A stretch of DNA of 49,368 nucleotides from CAVPLU01 sp050012535 (GTDB taxonomy: Archaea > Thermoproteota > Bathyarchaeia > 40CM-2-53-6), in contig JBEKGZ010000003.1 in NCBI GenBank assembly GCA_050012535.1, forward strand, positions 1 through 49,368. Direction: 5' to 3'. Shown one piece after another: positions 1 through 8,488 of the stretch. The position numbers and the translations under genes are program-made. The first letter of the stretch is position 1, and every line of letters begins with the position of its first letter. The notes beneath the pieces are model-generated. The model had not been told where the DNA came from. It saw nothing but the letters and a program-made list of their open reading frames with translations, and did not search any database.

Positions 1-1395
1 TGCGAGGAGTACAGCTGTTAGGCATATCATTATCAAGGCACAGACAACTGCCGCGATGGAAAGAACGCGCGTTATTGTACGCACTCGCCTCATTCGCTTC
101 AGCAGACCAAATGCAACTACAAAATCCAAGAAAGCCGAAAGCGCTAGCAACCCCCACAAATATGTGAGATCCGGAAGGGTGATCCCCACGGCTGAGAGTG
201 GCAATTGCCGAAAAGCGTCAAGAAGCGAAGATATGAATGGGATGCTGGCAACTGCGCAAATACCCAAGAGGATGCAGTAAGCGACTAGGAACTTGGCGCC
301 GCGAGGTCTTACCGCGTGGGCGGCAGGTGACACTTGGGCAACAGGTTCGATGCCTCTTGTGGGCTCAGCGAGCCGTGGTCCAATCGGCGCTGCCTCCAGG
401 GCATGGGGCTCAGTTTCCAATGGAGGTGCAGTTCTCTTGACGCTGCCTCTCGTTGCAGCAACGAGCATTGTTACAGTTGCTACTAATGCTCCCCAGAAGC
501 CATAGGAAAGGTATGCTGTCAGCGCTCCCCAAGCGCCCGAAGCCATCGTGAACAGATTAAGTCCAGATCCCAGAGCAGTAAGTTCGGTTTGCAGGCCTAT
601 TGCGAAGACTATTACCGAGATGAGGCCAACGATTCCGCCAACCAGCAGTATCCGGTTTCCCTTTCCGATTGCGATGCTGCCCACTATCGCAAAGATGCCA
701 GCCGACGCTACAAGGGGTAGAGTGGCCCAACAGAACCAAAGGCCCAAAGAGACAACTTGCGTTGATGGGTTGACGATAATACTGGCAGAGGTCGAATAGA
801 GATACAACGGGAAGTCGATTACAGTTGAGTTGCCAAGGCCCATGATCGGGATACTGGCCGTCAAATTCCACCACGGCATGCTTAGACTTGCGAAGGCCAC
901 GATTGCTCCGAGAATTCCAAGATAGTTGAGCTTGCTTCCAAGCGGCCTCAGAGTCCATCTTCCGACTTTCACGGCAGGGCGCGAAAGCGCAGCAGCGCCA
1001 GCGGTCTCAGGTCTTGGCGGCTCCTGTTGAACTATCCCGGAGACAGGCATGCCTGCAGGTGGAGGCTTGACAGGTGCGACAGTGACCGGCGGTGGCTGAG
1101 AAGGTTCTCGGGGCGCTAGAGTTGGCGGCGGAGGCTGCAAGTATTGATACTGGGGCTGAGGGGCTGGTGGGAGAGGTTGAGCTGACCCACACTTGTCGCA
1201 GAACCGGGGGTAGTCTTCAAGCAGCCGACCACACGTCCTGCACAGCGTCGTCAAGCGCGCTCTTCGAGATTCGTGCGCGTCTAGGCCTATTATGCCTTTG
1301 TTCTTCCTAAACCACCTGCCATGGACACACGAATATTGAGGCAGAATACCTCCATAGGAGCCAGAAAACACTGGACAGAGGATACATTCGTACAT
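1..1395 (-). CDS. Zinc-ribbon multi-spanning membrane protein (3' end outside window)
   Basis: An open frame of 465 codons runs from an ATG at 1395 to the left edge without a stop, so the gene is partial at its C-terminus. I read it by translating the minus strand. The N-terminus has a CxxC pair (C4, C7) and a CxH pair near residue 23, then a classic zinc ribbon with two CxxC knuckles near residues 57-75. A proline-rich linker of roughly 80 residues follows. About seven hydrophobic segments then appear, four, then a soluble loop of about 60 residues, then three more. No start codon lies between the preceding in-frame TGA (near 1531) and 1395, which fixes the start. The function is unknown. 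The fold plan, cytosolic zinc ribbon plus linker plus membrane domain, is common in uncharacterised archaeal proteins. Confidence 0.82.
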   Translation of the reverse strand, partial: MYECILCPVFSGSYGGILPQYSCVHGRWFRKNKGIIGLDAHESRRARLTTLCRTCGRLLEDYPRFCDKCGSAQPLPPAPQPQYQYLQPPPPTLAPREPSQPPPVTVAPVKPPPAGMPVSGIVQQEPPRPETAGAAALSRPAVKVGRWTLRPLGSKLNYLGILGAIVAFASLSMPWWNLTASIPIMGLGNSTVIDFPLYLYSTSASIIVNPSTQVVSLGLWFCWATLPLVASAGIFAIVGSIAIGKGNRILLVGGIVGLISVIVFAIGLQTELTALGSGLNLFTMASGAWGALTAYLSYGFWGALVATVTMLVAATRGSVKRTAPPLETEPHALEAAPIGPRLAEPTRGIEPVAQVSPAAHAVRPRGAKFLVAYCILLGICAVASIPFISSLLDAFRQLPLSAVGITLPDLTYLWGLLALSAFLDFVVAFGLLKRMRRVRTITRVLSIAAVVCALIMICLTAVLLA

Positions 1396-1670
1396 GACCT
1401 GATAGACACGGCGGGCCCGGTGGTACTCGATCCAGTCAATGTTCGTTCTTAGTGTAGCGTAGTGTGTGGACGGGTCATTCCAGCTGAGGAATGCGGTTAG
1501 CCCGAGACCGAGAAAGCGGTTTGCGTGACGTCACCAATGGCTACGATGGGCCAGCCATTATGTTCACCATGTGGGGATGGCGCAAATGGTCAAGAACTTG
1601 CAGCACACATACTGATTGAAGATTAGCCTCGCCGTCGAAGAGTTTCGCGAATTATTTCATCCGCTCTTCA

Positions 1671-2249
1671 CTAGGGGTATTTCGGTCGAGTTCCCCATAG
1701 CCCTTGCCCAAGCGTCACTTTCGGGATTGCTGCTGTTACGGCGGAGTCTATTGGGATGTACCAGTCGTCCGCGCGATACGTAGCGTTATCATAGTATGGC
1801 ACTAAGCAGTTGTAGACGGTCTGATCGTTGGCGTCAACGATCTCACAATGCTGATCAATGTCCTTTCCCCACATTCGCAGCTGGAAAACAGGCATGAGAA
1901 CCGTTCCGTAAGGTCCAACCGTCACCGCCGCCCCGCTGTCAACCAGATCTCCGCAAGGTGGTTTAGGCATGGGTGGAAGTCCATACGTGCCCCTCGGACA
2001 GGTCTGCGTCCTAAATTTCAGGTTCAAGGTCGCGCTGGTCTTGTTGACTATTGTGGCTTCAATCTGAAAGTTGAATCCGCCCATGCTTTGATTCCATTCT
2101 GGAATCTTAGGCCAGATATGCGTGTGTCTAGGTTCAGGCGATCCAACATTCGAAAGCATATTCCACGCTTGCTTCACGACACCATTCTCAAGCCATTTGA
2201 CCCATAGTATCCTAACCTCAAATTGAGGAGCAGGTAACCCTGACGGCAT
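1671..2249 (-). CDS. Hypothetical protein, 192 aa
   Basis: I do not recognise this protein. It has balanced composition, alternating hydrophobic and polar stretches suggesting beta structure, several Trp and Tyr residues, and two pairs of Cys (near residues 84/100 and 134/147). No signal peptide or membrane segment is visible from the ATG at 2249, and an in-frame TGA sits just upstream, so there is little room for a longer N-terminus. The first residues could nevertheless be a cut-off remnant of a secreted domain protein. It lies on the same strand as the neighbouring zinc-ribbon genes but 275 bp from one and 107 bp from the other. It is accepted as a gene because of its length and composition only. 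Confidence 0.5.
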   Translation of the reverse strand: MPSGLPAPQFEVRILWVKWLENGVVKQAWNMLSNVGSPEPRHTHIWPKIPEWNQSMGGFNFQIEATIVNKTSATLNLKFRTQTCPRGTYGLPPMPKPPCGDLVDSGAAVTVGPYGTVLMPVFQLRMWGKDIDQHCEIVDANDQTVYNCLVPYYDNATYRADDWYIPIDSAVTAAIPKVTLGQGLWGTRPKYP

Positions 2250-2356
2250 CTTGACCCACGTTCCTCAACGATCGCATCTTTGGAGATAATGCTTTCGGAC
2301 CTTACTGTATCTGCGGAACTATGGTTCTGGAGGTCGCATGGAAGGACCGAAGATCC

Positions 2357-2629
2357 TTACTTCGGTTGCCAATCAAGACGGGTACCGCATTGGTCACAAT
2401 AGTTGCTGTCTGCGCGTATCATTACGGCGCATGCGGGACAGGCACGTGCTGTGAAGTCGAGTATCTTGGCTTCAAGAGCACAGGTCCTCACCAAATCTAT
2501 CGTGTTCTCGCATATCTGTCTCGATTCGAAGCCTTCTTCACTCGCTGCGATTATCTCTCCATTTGACGCAACCAGCCTAAACCTGAACTTCCCAGCTTTG
2601 TCCTTAAAGATCTCATAATTCCCAAGCAT
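2357..2629 (-). CDS. DUF1508 (YegP-like) domain protein with C-terminal zinc ribbon
   Basis: Residues 1-55 match the DUF1508/YegP pattern, a short beta-alpha unit of the form YEIFKDKAGKFRFRL, then ASNGEIIAASE, then a helix. Members of this family are small proteins of unknown biochemical role, sometimes tandemly duplicated. Residues 64-84 carry two CxxC knuckles (CPAC and CDQCG) that would hold one zinc ion, which is unusual for stand-alone bacterial YegP proteins but fits the many zinc ribbons in this window. Ninety residues is about one domain plus the ribbon. The ATG at 2629 gives a start directly at the domain. No operon partner is evident. Confidence 0.8.
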   Translation of the reverse strand: MLGNYEIFKDKAGKFRFRLVASNGEIIAASEEGFESRQICENTIDLVRTCALEAKILDFTARACPACAVMIRADSNYCDQCGTRLDWQPK

Positions 2630-2893
2630 GATTCACTCACCTCTTCTTGGATTTGCCGACGACTCTCGCCTCTTCTATTATGACGTGTACGGGCTATTTC
2701 TGACTTCGTTTCTGTCATCGTAGCACGACGTTTTTCGTTGTTGGATCTCTGCTGTGCGTCGCCACTATTGTGTCAGGATCGGTATGGCGGTTGATGACAG
2801 GAAGTTGCATATGAAGCATGGAATCACAGCTGCGACGAGAACCATGTTCCTTACTGCGCTTCTCTGCGTCAGGGCACACCGTAGTGTGAAGAT

Positions 2894-3142
2894 TCAGACT
2901 TTAGGGTTTGCGCGGACCTCGGTACTCGACGACAAAAACGGATCCTCCGATTTCTCGAAGGCTATGATGTACCGGGTCCAGTCTCGTTTACCTGCCACAG
3001 AATCTTGGCCAATGGTGTTTCGCCGTTCGTCTTCGTTGAACGTCGCTATCCCGGCGAGGCACTCGAACCGGAACAACTTGAACCTAAGAAAACTGTCTGA
3101 TGACTCTTCCAGAGGCATCTCTAAACTCGTGAAGTGTCTCAA
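2894..3142 (-). CDS. Possible small hypothetical protein, 82 aa
   Basis: A short frame from a TTG start at 3142 encodes 82 residues with an ordinary, mixed charged and aromatic composition (for example FLRFKLFRFECLAG and WTRYIIAFEKSEDP). It is not recognised. An opposite-strand frame over the same bases (2754-3209) is richer in Arg and Ser and looks like a shadow, so if anything is coded in the 600-bp stretch 2630-3236 it is more likely this one. No ribosome site or promoter decides the matter. The rest of that stretch shows nothing I can name. Confidence 0.3.
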   Translation of the reverse strand: MRHFTSLEMPLEESSDSFLRFKLFRFECLAGIATFNEDERRNTIGQDSVAGKRDWTRYIIAFEKSEDPFLSSSTEVRANPKV

Positions 3143-3236
3143 GACTCGGACGGAGGCTCCAACGCATGATGAGCCGCGTCTGGCCGTGCAACCGAGAAAT
3201 TATTCGTGAGGGCAGATATGGGCGTGGGAGGGTTCC

Positions 3237-3572
3237 GTGGTCTGGGAGGTCATGATTTATGAACTTGGCTCGAATAGTCAGAGATGGTGTGTAGGTTTGC
3301 TGATTGGAGAAGTCAAGGATAAAGTGGTCTATAGCAAGAACATGATAATGTTGGGAAAGGCTAAGGATCTTGAGTTTGACCCAGCGGAGATGAAGGTGAC
3401 TCATCTTATTGTTGAATTTGAGAAGGAAGTGGCGAAAGATCTGCTTGGAAAAATGATCGTGATTCGCCACGCCGACGGGAAAGTCCCCACTGACCTGATA
3501 GAGAGCATCGAGGACGCCATCGTTCTCAAGCAGCCCAAGAATGAGTTGAAGGGATCCATCGAGAGCCTATGA
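3237..3572 (+). CDS. PRC-barrel domain protein
   Basis: The central part reads as a PRC-barrel: LIGEVKDKVVYSKN, then GKAKDLEFDP, a strand with KVTHLIVEF, LLGKMIVI, and the closing VPTDLIESIEDAIVL. Small single-domain PRC-barrel proteins are frequent in archaea; family members include photosynthetic reaction-centre H subunits and RimM, and the archaeal ones are of unknown role, possibly in RNA or cell-division processes. The start may be the GTG at 3237 or the in-frame ATG at 3252, which follows GGGAGG very closely. A hairpin sits directly behind the stop codon. The gene stands alone, pointing away from the convergent tRNA-Arg gene. Confidence 0.75.
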   Translation: MVWEVMIYELGSNSQRWCVGLLIGEVKDKVVYSKNMIMLGKAKDLEFDPAEMKVTHLIVEFEKEVAKDLLGKMIVIRHADGKVPTDLIESIEDAIVLKQPKNELKGSIESL

Positions 3573-3596
3573 CCCCTCCTCAATCACGACGAGGGG
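3573..3596 (+). terminator. Hairpin directly after PRC-barrel gene
   Basis: CCCCTC at 3573-3578 pairs perfectly with GAGGGG at 3591-3596 across a 12-nt loop, immediately after the TGA at 3570-3572. No T-run follows, so it may protect or process the 3' end rather than terminate transcription. Confidence 0.25.
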
Positions 3597-3863
3597 CGCG
3601 CACGTAGACTGGCCTGAACGACCTAGATCGACATATTAGCGGAAGCCAAACAAAGCCAATGCCCTCACTCCTCAACCACGGGTGAAGCCTATTCTGGTAG
3701 TTCCTGGGAAGACAACATCGCGCCAAGACGAATCCTCGGAGACATCGCCGTCGAAAAGGAGAAGCACCAAGAGCTTCTCCAACCGGTCGTGAACTCGATT
3801 TCTCGATAACTATCTGAAAACTGTTGGCGGGCCCGGTGGGATTCGAACCCACGACCTCTGGCT

Positions 3864-3877
3864 TTCCGCCTAGTCGT
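3864..3877 (-). other. Canonical tRNA intron (position 37/38), 14 nt
   Basis: Around this segment CTGC (exon) can pair with GCGG (intron end) as a 4-bp central helix flanked by 3-nt bulges GG^A and AA^A, the bulge-helix-bulge cut by archaeal splicing endonuclease. The anticodon stem forms the outer helix. The inner helix is very weak. Confidence 0.75.
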
Positions 3878-3885
3878 CCGCAGGC

Positions 3886-3911
3886 TTCCGCGAGGAGCTT
3901 AGGTCTCCCCT
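3886..3911 (-). other. Non-canonical tRNA intron (position 29/30), 26 nt
   Basis: The intron contains a strong inner stem, GGGGAG with CTCCTC, around a 7-nt loop. The central helix is relaxed: C-G, G-C and T-G pairs, with the fourth position an A-G mismatch. It ends in GCGGAA, exactly as the second intron does. Confidence 0.65.
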
Positions 3912-4009
3912 CAACGTCATAATCCTGGCTAGACTACGGGCCCGAGCAACCCGAGGTGGGAATTTCTCCCATTCGAGGCGCTGAAGTCTGGTAAGTGATC
4001 GTGTTGAGG

Positions 4010-5656
4010 CTATGTGGTTTTCGGAATCTGACTCGCTTGGCTTGTGCTCGCAAAGCTCAGTGCCCTTTCTAGGGCATCAGCAACATTCTCTCGCCCCATT
4101 GCTTCTATGTAGGGGCCGAGTCTAGGTCCCTTCGGGGATCCTAGAAGAATCCCATATAGAATCTTGAAGAACTCCGGTGGATCGACTCCGTGTTTCTTCG
4201 CGACTTCAAATATCGAATTCTGGAGGATGTCGGAGGATGCCTGCCCCCTTATGATAGTGGTCAATTCGCGGACGGCGTCCGCTTCCTGGTCGGAAATTGT
4301 CGGGGTGTGCTCTGATATTTCGGCGAAGTCTTCCGCCCAATTTCGCGCATATCCTAGGCGTGCGTCAATCCCCGGCGATTCCTGCCCGTGTAGGTAGCCG
4401 TACTCCTCCAGTTTCGTGAGGACGTACTCCTTTTCCTTCCCCTTGGGTGCCACCTTTGCAAGATAGACGAGCAGGTTGTACGGAATGTGCATGTCCGGCT
4501 GCTGTGGCGGCCTCAAGCACCAGACGTACTCATAGAGGCCTCTCAGTTCCGTGTGCTCGAACTCGTCTTGGATTACTTTCTTTCCAAAGTAGATGTCCTC
4601 GAGATTGTCCAGTTCCATCATGTAAGTTGGAACGTCATCCACGGAGAGCGTTCTCGCGCCAACTATTCGCTTCAGCATCAGTAAGATCAGAGACTGTGGT
4701 GAGGCGTAGCGCAGCCAGATCTGGGGGGTGAAGACATTACCGACTGATTTTGAGATCTTCTTTCCTGATTTGTCAAGGAACATCTCATATCTAACGTGAT
4801 AGGGTGGAGCATAACCGAGTACGTCTTGGCAGATGCGATCATTGACTCGGACTGAGTCGAGTATGTCTTTGCCATATGCTTCGAAGTTGATACCTAGTGC
4901 CTGCCACCTTGCTGCAAACTCGCTTTTCCAACTCAGTTTGCCGTGGCCTTCGAGCACGTTCGCTTCGCCTCTGAACCCACACCCTTGAAGCTCCTGTCCG
5001 CGCATGTCGACTTGGCCTTCACACGAATAGAGGACTTTGTGTTCATCTGGTAGGTACTTGTAGGCGCGAGTCGTGTAGATCCTTCCACATCCGCCACATA
5101 TTGGAAAATATGGGAGGACCTCGGTGTACTTCTCTTGGCCAAGTTCTTCCTTTATGATCTTTGCAACTTTGTCGGCATTCTCTAGGATCTTCACGATCTG
5201 TTGGTTGTAGAGACCTTCACGATAGGTCTTCTTGGCAGAGTAGAACGTGTATTCGACTCCGCATTTGTCCAAGGCTTCGCGGAGAAGTGAACTCATGTGA
5301 TCTCCGTAGCTTTCATGACAGTTGAATGGGTCCGGTATGGACGTGACCGGATATCCGAGGTATGTCGCAAGGGAGGCCGGCATGCCCGCCGGGACTTTCC
5401 GAAGTCCGTCAAGGTCATCTGAGAAGGCTACGTACTCTGCCTTACGTCCGAGCGTTTCGACAGCGAGTTTGATAGCGTATGACCTGACGCCGTCGCCCAA
5501 GCTACCGACGTGCGGGATCCCTGAGGCGCCTAACCCGCTCTCGGTCCTGACAACGGCCGGTTTTCTCCCAAGCTCGTCTTCTCTCTCGAGGACTCTATGC
5601 GCGACGAGGTCGAGCCAGGTTCCGCGTCCAACGATCTGTCTCGACATGTCGTGCAC
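4010..5656 (-). CDS. lysS: Lysyl-tRNA synthetase, class I
   Basis: This enzyme charges tRNA-Lys with lysine in the cytosol. It is the class I form typical of archaea rather than the class II bacterial and eukaryotic form. The HIGH-type motif appears as PHVGSLGD at residues 48-55 and the KMSKS-type loop as KISKSVGN near residue 300. Between them is a cysteine-rich insert (ICGGCGRIY and a later CGF), as in class I LysRS. At 548 residues it has the full family length. The start is either the ATG at 5656 or the ATG at 5647 (MSRQIVG). A TATA-like GCTTTATG at 5691-5698 lies about 35-45 bp upstream and suits both. The gene follows no operon partner and reads towards the tRNA-Arg gene. Confidence 0.96.
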   Translation of the reverse strand: MHDMSRQIVGRGTWLDLVAHRVLEREDELGRKPAVVRTESGLGASGIPHVGSLGDGVRSYAIKLAVETLGRKAEYVAFSDDLDGLRKVPAGMPASLATYLGYPVTSIPDPFNCHESYGDHMSSLLREALDKCGVEYTFYSAKKTYREGLYNQQIVKILENADKVAKIIKEELGQEKYTEVLPYFPICGGCGRIYTTRAYKYLPDEHKVLYSCEGQVDMRGQELQGCGFRGEANVLEGHGKLSWKSEFAARWQALGINFEAYGKDILDSVRVNDRICQDVLGYAPPYHVRYEMFLDKSGKKISKSVGNVFTPQIWLRYASPQSLILLMLKRIVGARTLSVDDVPTYMMELDNLEDIYFGKKVIQDEFEHTELRGLYEYVWCLRPPQQPDMHIPYNLLVYLAKVAPKGKEKEYVLTKLEEYGYLHGQESPGIDARLGYARNWAEDFAEISEHTPTISDQEADAVRELTTIIRGQASSDILQNSIFEVAKKHGVDPPEFFKILYGILLGSPKGPRLGPYIEAMGRENVADALERALSFASTSQASQIPKTT

Positions 5657-5690
5657 TTCCGAATGGCGATCTGCTATGCCCCTTGCAGAT

Positions 5691-5698
5691 CATAAAGC
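5691..5698 (-). promoter_or_regulatory. TATA box of lysS
   Basis: GCTTTATG on the minus strand, 35 bp before the ATG at 5656, which would place the transcript start about 10-20 nt before the gene. Confidence 0.45.
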
Positions 5699-5805
5699 TT
5701 TGATGTGGTATGATCGATCATGGAAATCGCGGATTGCCTAGCCCCATCGAGAAACGCTTTTAGCGTGGCCAAGTTGCTACCAGCGGACATCTCACAGCTT
5801 GAGGA

Positions 5806-6411
5806 GTGAGACGAGGATCAGTCGCTAGAATCCGATACACGAAGGTCAATGAATTGTCCACCGCAAGAAATGCCTGGAACTGGCTTGTCCTGATCGTTTT
5901 CGTTGGAATCGTAGCTATGATGGACTACGTTCTCTTGAACTATCTGATGTCTCACGGTCTTGAGGCGAAATCGTATCCGATCCAGCTTGGGAACAATCAA
6001 CTCTCTATCCCTCTCCTGAGCCTAACTTTCGCAGGCGTGATAATCGTGGCAATCGCTGCTTGGCGCTACATGTCAAGCACGATGTCCATCTCGGCTCTCA
6101 AGGAAATGTCGGAGCTCGAAACCGTTCGCATGTTAAGAGCGGCAGGAGTCACCCTGTTCTTCTTCAGTGCGGTGCTCTTTGGTCCGTATATTATTGGTGC
6201 GAGCGTCTTTTGGACACAGATGTCTTCCTTAGGGCGAGCCGTTCCCCAACTTGCGGGTCCTCTGCAAGGCCTATTGTCATCGATCCTGCCTGCCATGAAT
6301 TTAGACGCCCTTACAAAGCTCGCCGTATCCCAGAATACGGCTGCTGCGGCACTGGTTGCGGTTTCAGGACTAATAGGCTACCTTCAGCGTCGGATAAGGC
6401 GGACGCGGTAG
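5806..6411 (+). CDS. Hypothetical membrane protein, 201 aa
   Basis: The protein has about four hydrophobic segments: residues 25-47, 67-87, 110-135 and a C-terminal one near 175-192, followed by a basic tail QRRIRRTR that would sit in the cytosol. No catalytic motif or known domain is recognised. The GTG start at 5806 overlaps a GAGGAG ribosome site; no better start is close. It lies between lysS (divergent) and AMP phosphorylase (same strand, 121 bp downstream, with its own TATA-like signal), so no functional link can be drawn from context. The gene call rests on length and a clear membrane-protein hydropathy pattern. Confidence 0.7.
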   Translation: MRRGSVARIRYTKVNELSTARNAWNWLVLIVFVGIVAMMDYVLLNYLMSHGLEAKSYPIQLGNNQLSIPLLSLTFAGVIIVAIAAWRYMSSTMSISALKEMSELETVRMLRAAGVTLFFFSAVLFGPYIIGASVFWTQMSSLGRAVPQLAGPLQGLLSSILPAMNLDALTKLAVSQNTAAAALVAVSGLIGYLQRRIRRTR

Positions 6412-6494
6412 CCCCCCCAACGAGAACGAGCCCCGTAGGATTCGAGCCGAGTGAAGGTATTTTAGACTTCGAACATTCACTCGTCACACATCCC

Positions 6495-6501
6495 CTTTAA
6501 G
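6495..6501 (+). promoter_or_regulatory. TATA-like element of AMP phosphorylase
   Basis: CTTTAAG lies about 35 bp before the ATG at 6533, the usual archaeal distance for a transcript with a short leader. GTGAGG at 6521-6526 is the likely ribosome site. Confidence 0.45.
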
Positions 6502-6532
6502 CTGGTTGAAAGGATCAGTCGTGAGGCCATAA

Positions 6533-8044
6533 ATGACTCAGTTCGCATGCAGGATAATTGACATACTGACCCATCGCCACACGGTCTTGTTGAACCGCAA
6601 GGACTGCGAAAGGGTGGACATTCGAGCACACGACCGCGTCAACTTGAGACGGGGCGACATAAACGTGACAGCAACGGTCGACACAACCTCAACAATCGTG
6701 AACACAGGCGAGATCGGAATCACAAGCGACTTGACCCCGGAGCTCAGTGTCAAGGAAGGCGACATTATCGAAGTAACTCTACTACCTGCACCCAACTCAG
6801 CGCTCTTCATTAGAAAGAAGATAATGGGACAAAAACTCACCCGAGACGAGATCTACTCAATTGTTCAGGATTCAGTCAAAGGAAACCTCAGTGATGTGGA
6901 AATGGCCGGGTTCCTAGTCGCAGAACAGTTTTACGGCCTTACAGACGAGGAACAAGTCTGGCTAACAAAAGCCCTAGCCGACACTGGAGAGACGATCGAT
7001 TTCCAGAAGCCTGTCTACGACAAGCATTCGGTCGGAGGCGTTCCCGGAAACAAGGTGAGTCTCCTAATAGTTCCAATAGTCGCCTCCGCCGGGCTGTTGA
7101 TCCCTAAGACATCCAGCCGTGCGATCACCAGTCCGTCAGGTACCGCGGACACAATGAGCGTCCTGGCACCTGTAGAGTTCTCCACCGTTGAGTTGAAGAA
7201 ACTGGCCCTCAAGACAGGTGGAGCAATTGTGTGGGGTGGAAGTCTCCGCCTCGCGCCGGCAGATGACGTCTTCATCGGCGTCGAACATCCCTTACGAATC
7301 GATCCTGAGCCGCAGATGATCGCGAGCATAATGGCTAAGAAACTCGCGGTAGGAGCGGACTTCATGGTCCTTGATCTGCCGGTCGGGAACGAGGCCAAGG
7401 TTCCGTCTTCAGACGAGGGAAGGAGACTTTCATTCAAGTTCATCAACATTGGAGACAGACTTGGCATCAAAGTGCGATGCGGAATCACATACGGCGGTCA
7501 GCCGGTCGGGTACACGATAGGTCCGGCATTAGAAGCTCGGGAGGCTCTTGAAGCGCTAGAAGGGAAAGGCCCGACTAGCCTAATCGAGAAGTCCACTGCA
7601 CTTGCGGGCATGCTGCTTGAGTTTGGCGGGAAGGCTGTTCGCGGGGAAGGCCAAGCACTCGCGAGGCAGATCCTCGCATCGGGCAAAGCCCTAGAGAAGA
7701 TGTGTGAGATAGTTGACGCCCAAGGGGGAGACAGCAAGGTCCGGTCCACCCAAATCCAGGTAGGCGAATGCCGGGCTGAGATCATCGCGCCATGTGACGG
7801 CTACATAACGCGCGTCTCAAATGCCGCCATGAACCAAATCGCACGTGCTGCCGGTGCCCCAGTCGAGAAGGGAGCAGGCATTTTGCTCTACGGAAAGGAA
7901 GGCCATAAGGTCTCAAAGGGAGAGAAGGTCATGGAGATTTTCGGGGAGAGAGACTCCCGGGTCGACGAAGCATACAATCTGGCCATAAAGCTGTCCCCTA
8001 TCAGCATCGAAGGTATGCTTCTACAAGAAGTCTCAGGCGACTAG
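6533..8044 (+). CDS. deoA: AMP phosphorylase (archaeal thymidine phosphorylase family)
   Basis: The protein should release the base from AMP, CMP or UMP with phosphate, giving ribose-1,5-bisphosphate. In archaea this is the first step of the pathway that continues through ribose-1,5-bisphosphate isomerase and type III RuBisCO; neither partner is in this window. The sequence shows the extra N-terminal domain (residues 1-85) that separates AMP phosphorylases from bacterial thymidine phosphorylases. The family signature KHSVGGVPGNKVSL stands near residue 163, SSRAITSPSGTADT follows near 197, and the C-terminal domain contains GYITRVSN. Its 503 residues match the family length. The ATG at 6533 is preceded by GTGAGG. 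Confidence 0.93.
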   Translation: MTQFACRIIDILTHRHTVLLNRKDCERVDIRAHDRVNLRRGDINVTATVDTTSTIVNTGEIGITSDLTPELSVKEGDIIEVTLLPAPNSALFIRKKIMGQKLTRDEIYSIVQDSVKGNLSDVEMAGFLVAEQFYGLTDEEQVWLTKALADTGETIDFQKPVYDKHSVGGVPGNKVSLLIVPIVASAGLLIPKTSSRAITSPSGTADTMSVLAPVEFSTVELKKLALKTGGAIVWGGSLRLAPADDVFIGVEHPLRIDPEPQMIASIMAKKLAVGADFMVLDLPVGNEAKVPSSDEGRRLSFKFINIGDRLGIKVRCGITYGGQPVGYTIGPALEAREALEALEGKGPTSLIEKSTALAGMLLEFGGKAVRGEGQALARQILASGKALEKMCEIVDAQGGDSKVRSTQIQVGECRAEIIAPCDGYITRVSNAAMNQIARAAGAPVEKGAGILLYGKEGHKVSKGEKVMEIFGERDSRVDEAYNLAIKLSPISIEGMLLQEVSGD

Positions 8045-8170
8045 TCCGACGAATAAGCGGGTCGACTGAGATTTCAAGTAATCAGACCGGCCGGGCCACG
8101 TCGATTCCGCTGTGGCGTTCGAGTTTGTCGCCAAAAAGGAGAAAGCAATGCCACACACCTAAAGGACCAC

Positions 8171-8488
8171 GTGTTCGGAATGCTTGTCGTCCATGTCCAC
8201 GTGCATGTCAAACCCGAGTATGTGGGAGCTTTTCGCAAAGCATCGCTTGAAAACGCTTCAAAGAGCATCAGAGAGCCTGGAATTGCTCGCTTTGATATCA
8301 TACAGCAGGTAGATGACCAAACACAGTTTGTTTTGGTTGAGGTTTACAGAACGCCTGACGCCACCATTCGACACAAAGAAACCTCACACTACCAGAATTG
8401 GCGGGATACAGTTGAGGGCATGATGGCCGAACCGCGTAAGAGCGTCAAGTACGCCAATGTCTTTCCCGTTGACAAAGAGTGGGGATAG
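8171..8488 (+). CDS. Antibiotic biosynthesis monooxygenase (ABM) domain protein
   Basis: A 105-residue single-domain protein of the dimeric ferredoxin-like ABM/LsrG type. The signs are an N-terminal strand with alternating Val-His (LVVHVHVHVKPE), SIREPGIARFDIIQ, FVLVEVYRT and HKETSHYQNWRD followed by KYANVFP. Members act as cofactor-free oxygenases or as modifiers of small carbonyl compounds; LsrG is one. The start is the GTG at 8171 or the ATG at 8180. Its stop overlaps the start region of the following alcohol dehydrogenase, so the two are translationally coupled. This pairing is common in bacteria, so bacterial origin is likely but not proven. Confidence 0.82.
   Translation: MFGMLVVHVHVHVKPEYVGAFRKASLENASKSIREPGIARFDIIQQVDDQTQFVLVEVYRTPDATIRHKETSHYQNWRDTVEGMMAEPRKSVKYANVFPVDKEWG

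Larger units (their letters stand above)
3825..3943 (-). tRNA. tRNA-Arg (anticodon GCG), two introns inferred, CCA encoded
   Basis: On the minus strand the acceptor GGGCCCG (3943-3937) pairs with CGGGCCC (3835-3829), followed by discriminator G and an encoded CCA (3827-3825). The D arm is GTCT...TGAC and the T arm is GTGGG-TTCGAAT-CCCAC. The region between them is far too long for an anticodon arm. Removing 3886-3911 (after position 29) and 3864-3877 (the canonical site 37/38) leaves stem TTGGC / GCCAG and the loop CTGCGGA, which has U33, the arginine anticodon GCG and G37. The mature molecule is then 76 nt plus CCA. No other choice of introns that I tried gives a T33 and a paired stem. The identity rests on this splice model. 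Confidence 0.85.

Noticed and set aside
557..958. Minus-strand frame of 133 aa
   Set aside because: It lies inside the real membrane-protein gene 1-1395 in another frame on the same strand and has shadow-like composition.
1396..1531. Extension of the first gene upstream of ATG 1395
   Set aside because: The frame is open back to TGA but offers no ATG, GTG or TTG.
2754..3209. Plus-strand frame of 151 aa
   Set aside because: Arg/Ser-rich, no domain, no promoter. The opposite-strand frame 2894-3142 has a better composition.
3580..3852. Minus-strand frame of 90 aa
   Set aside because: It runs into the 3' end of the tRNA-Arg gene and is basic and unlike a protein.
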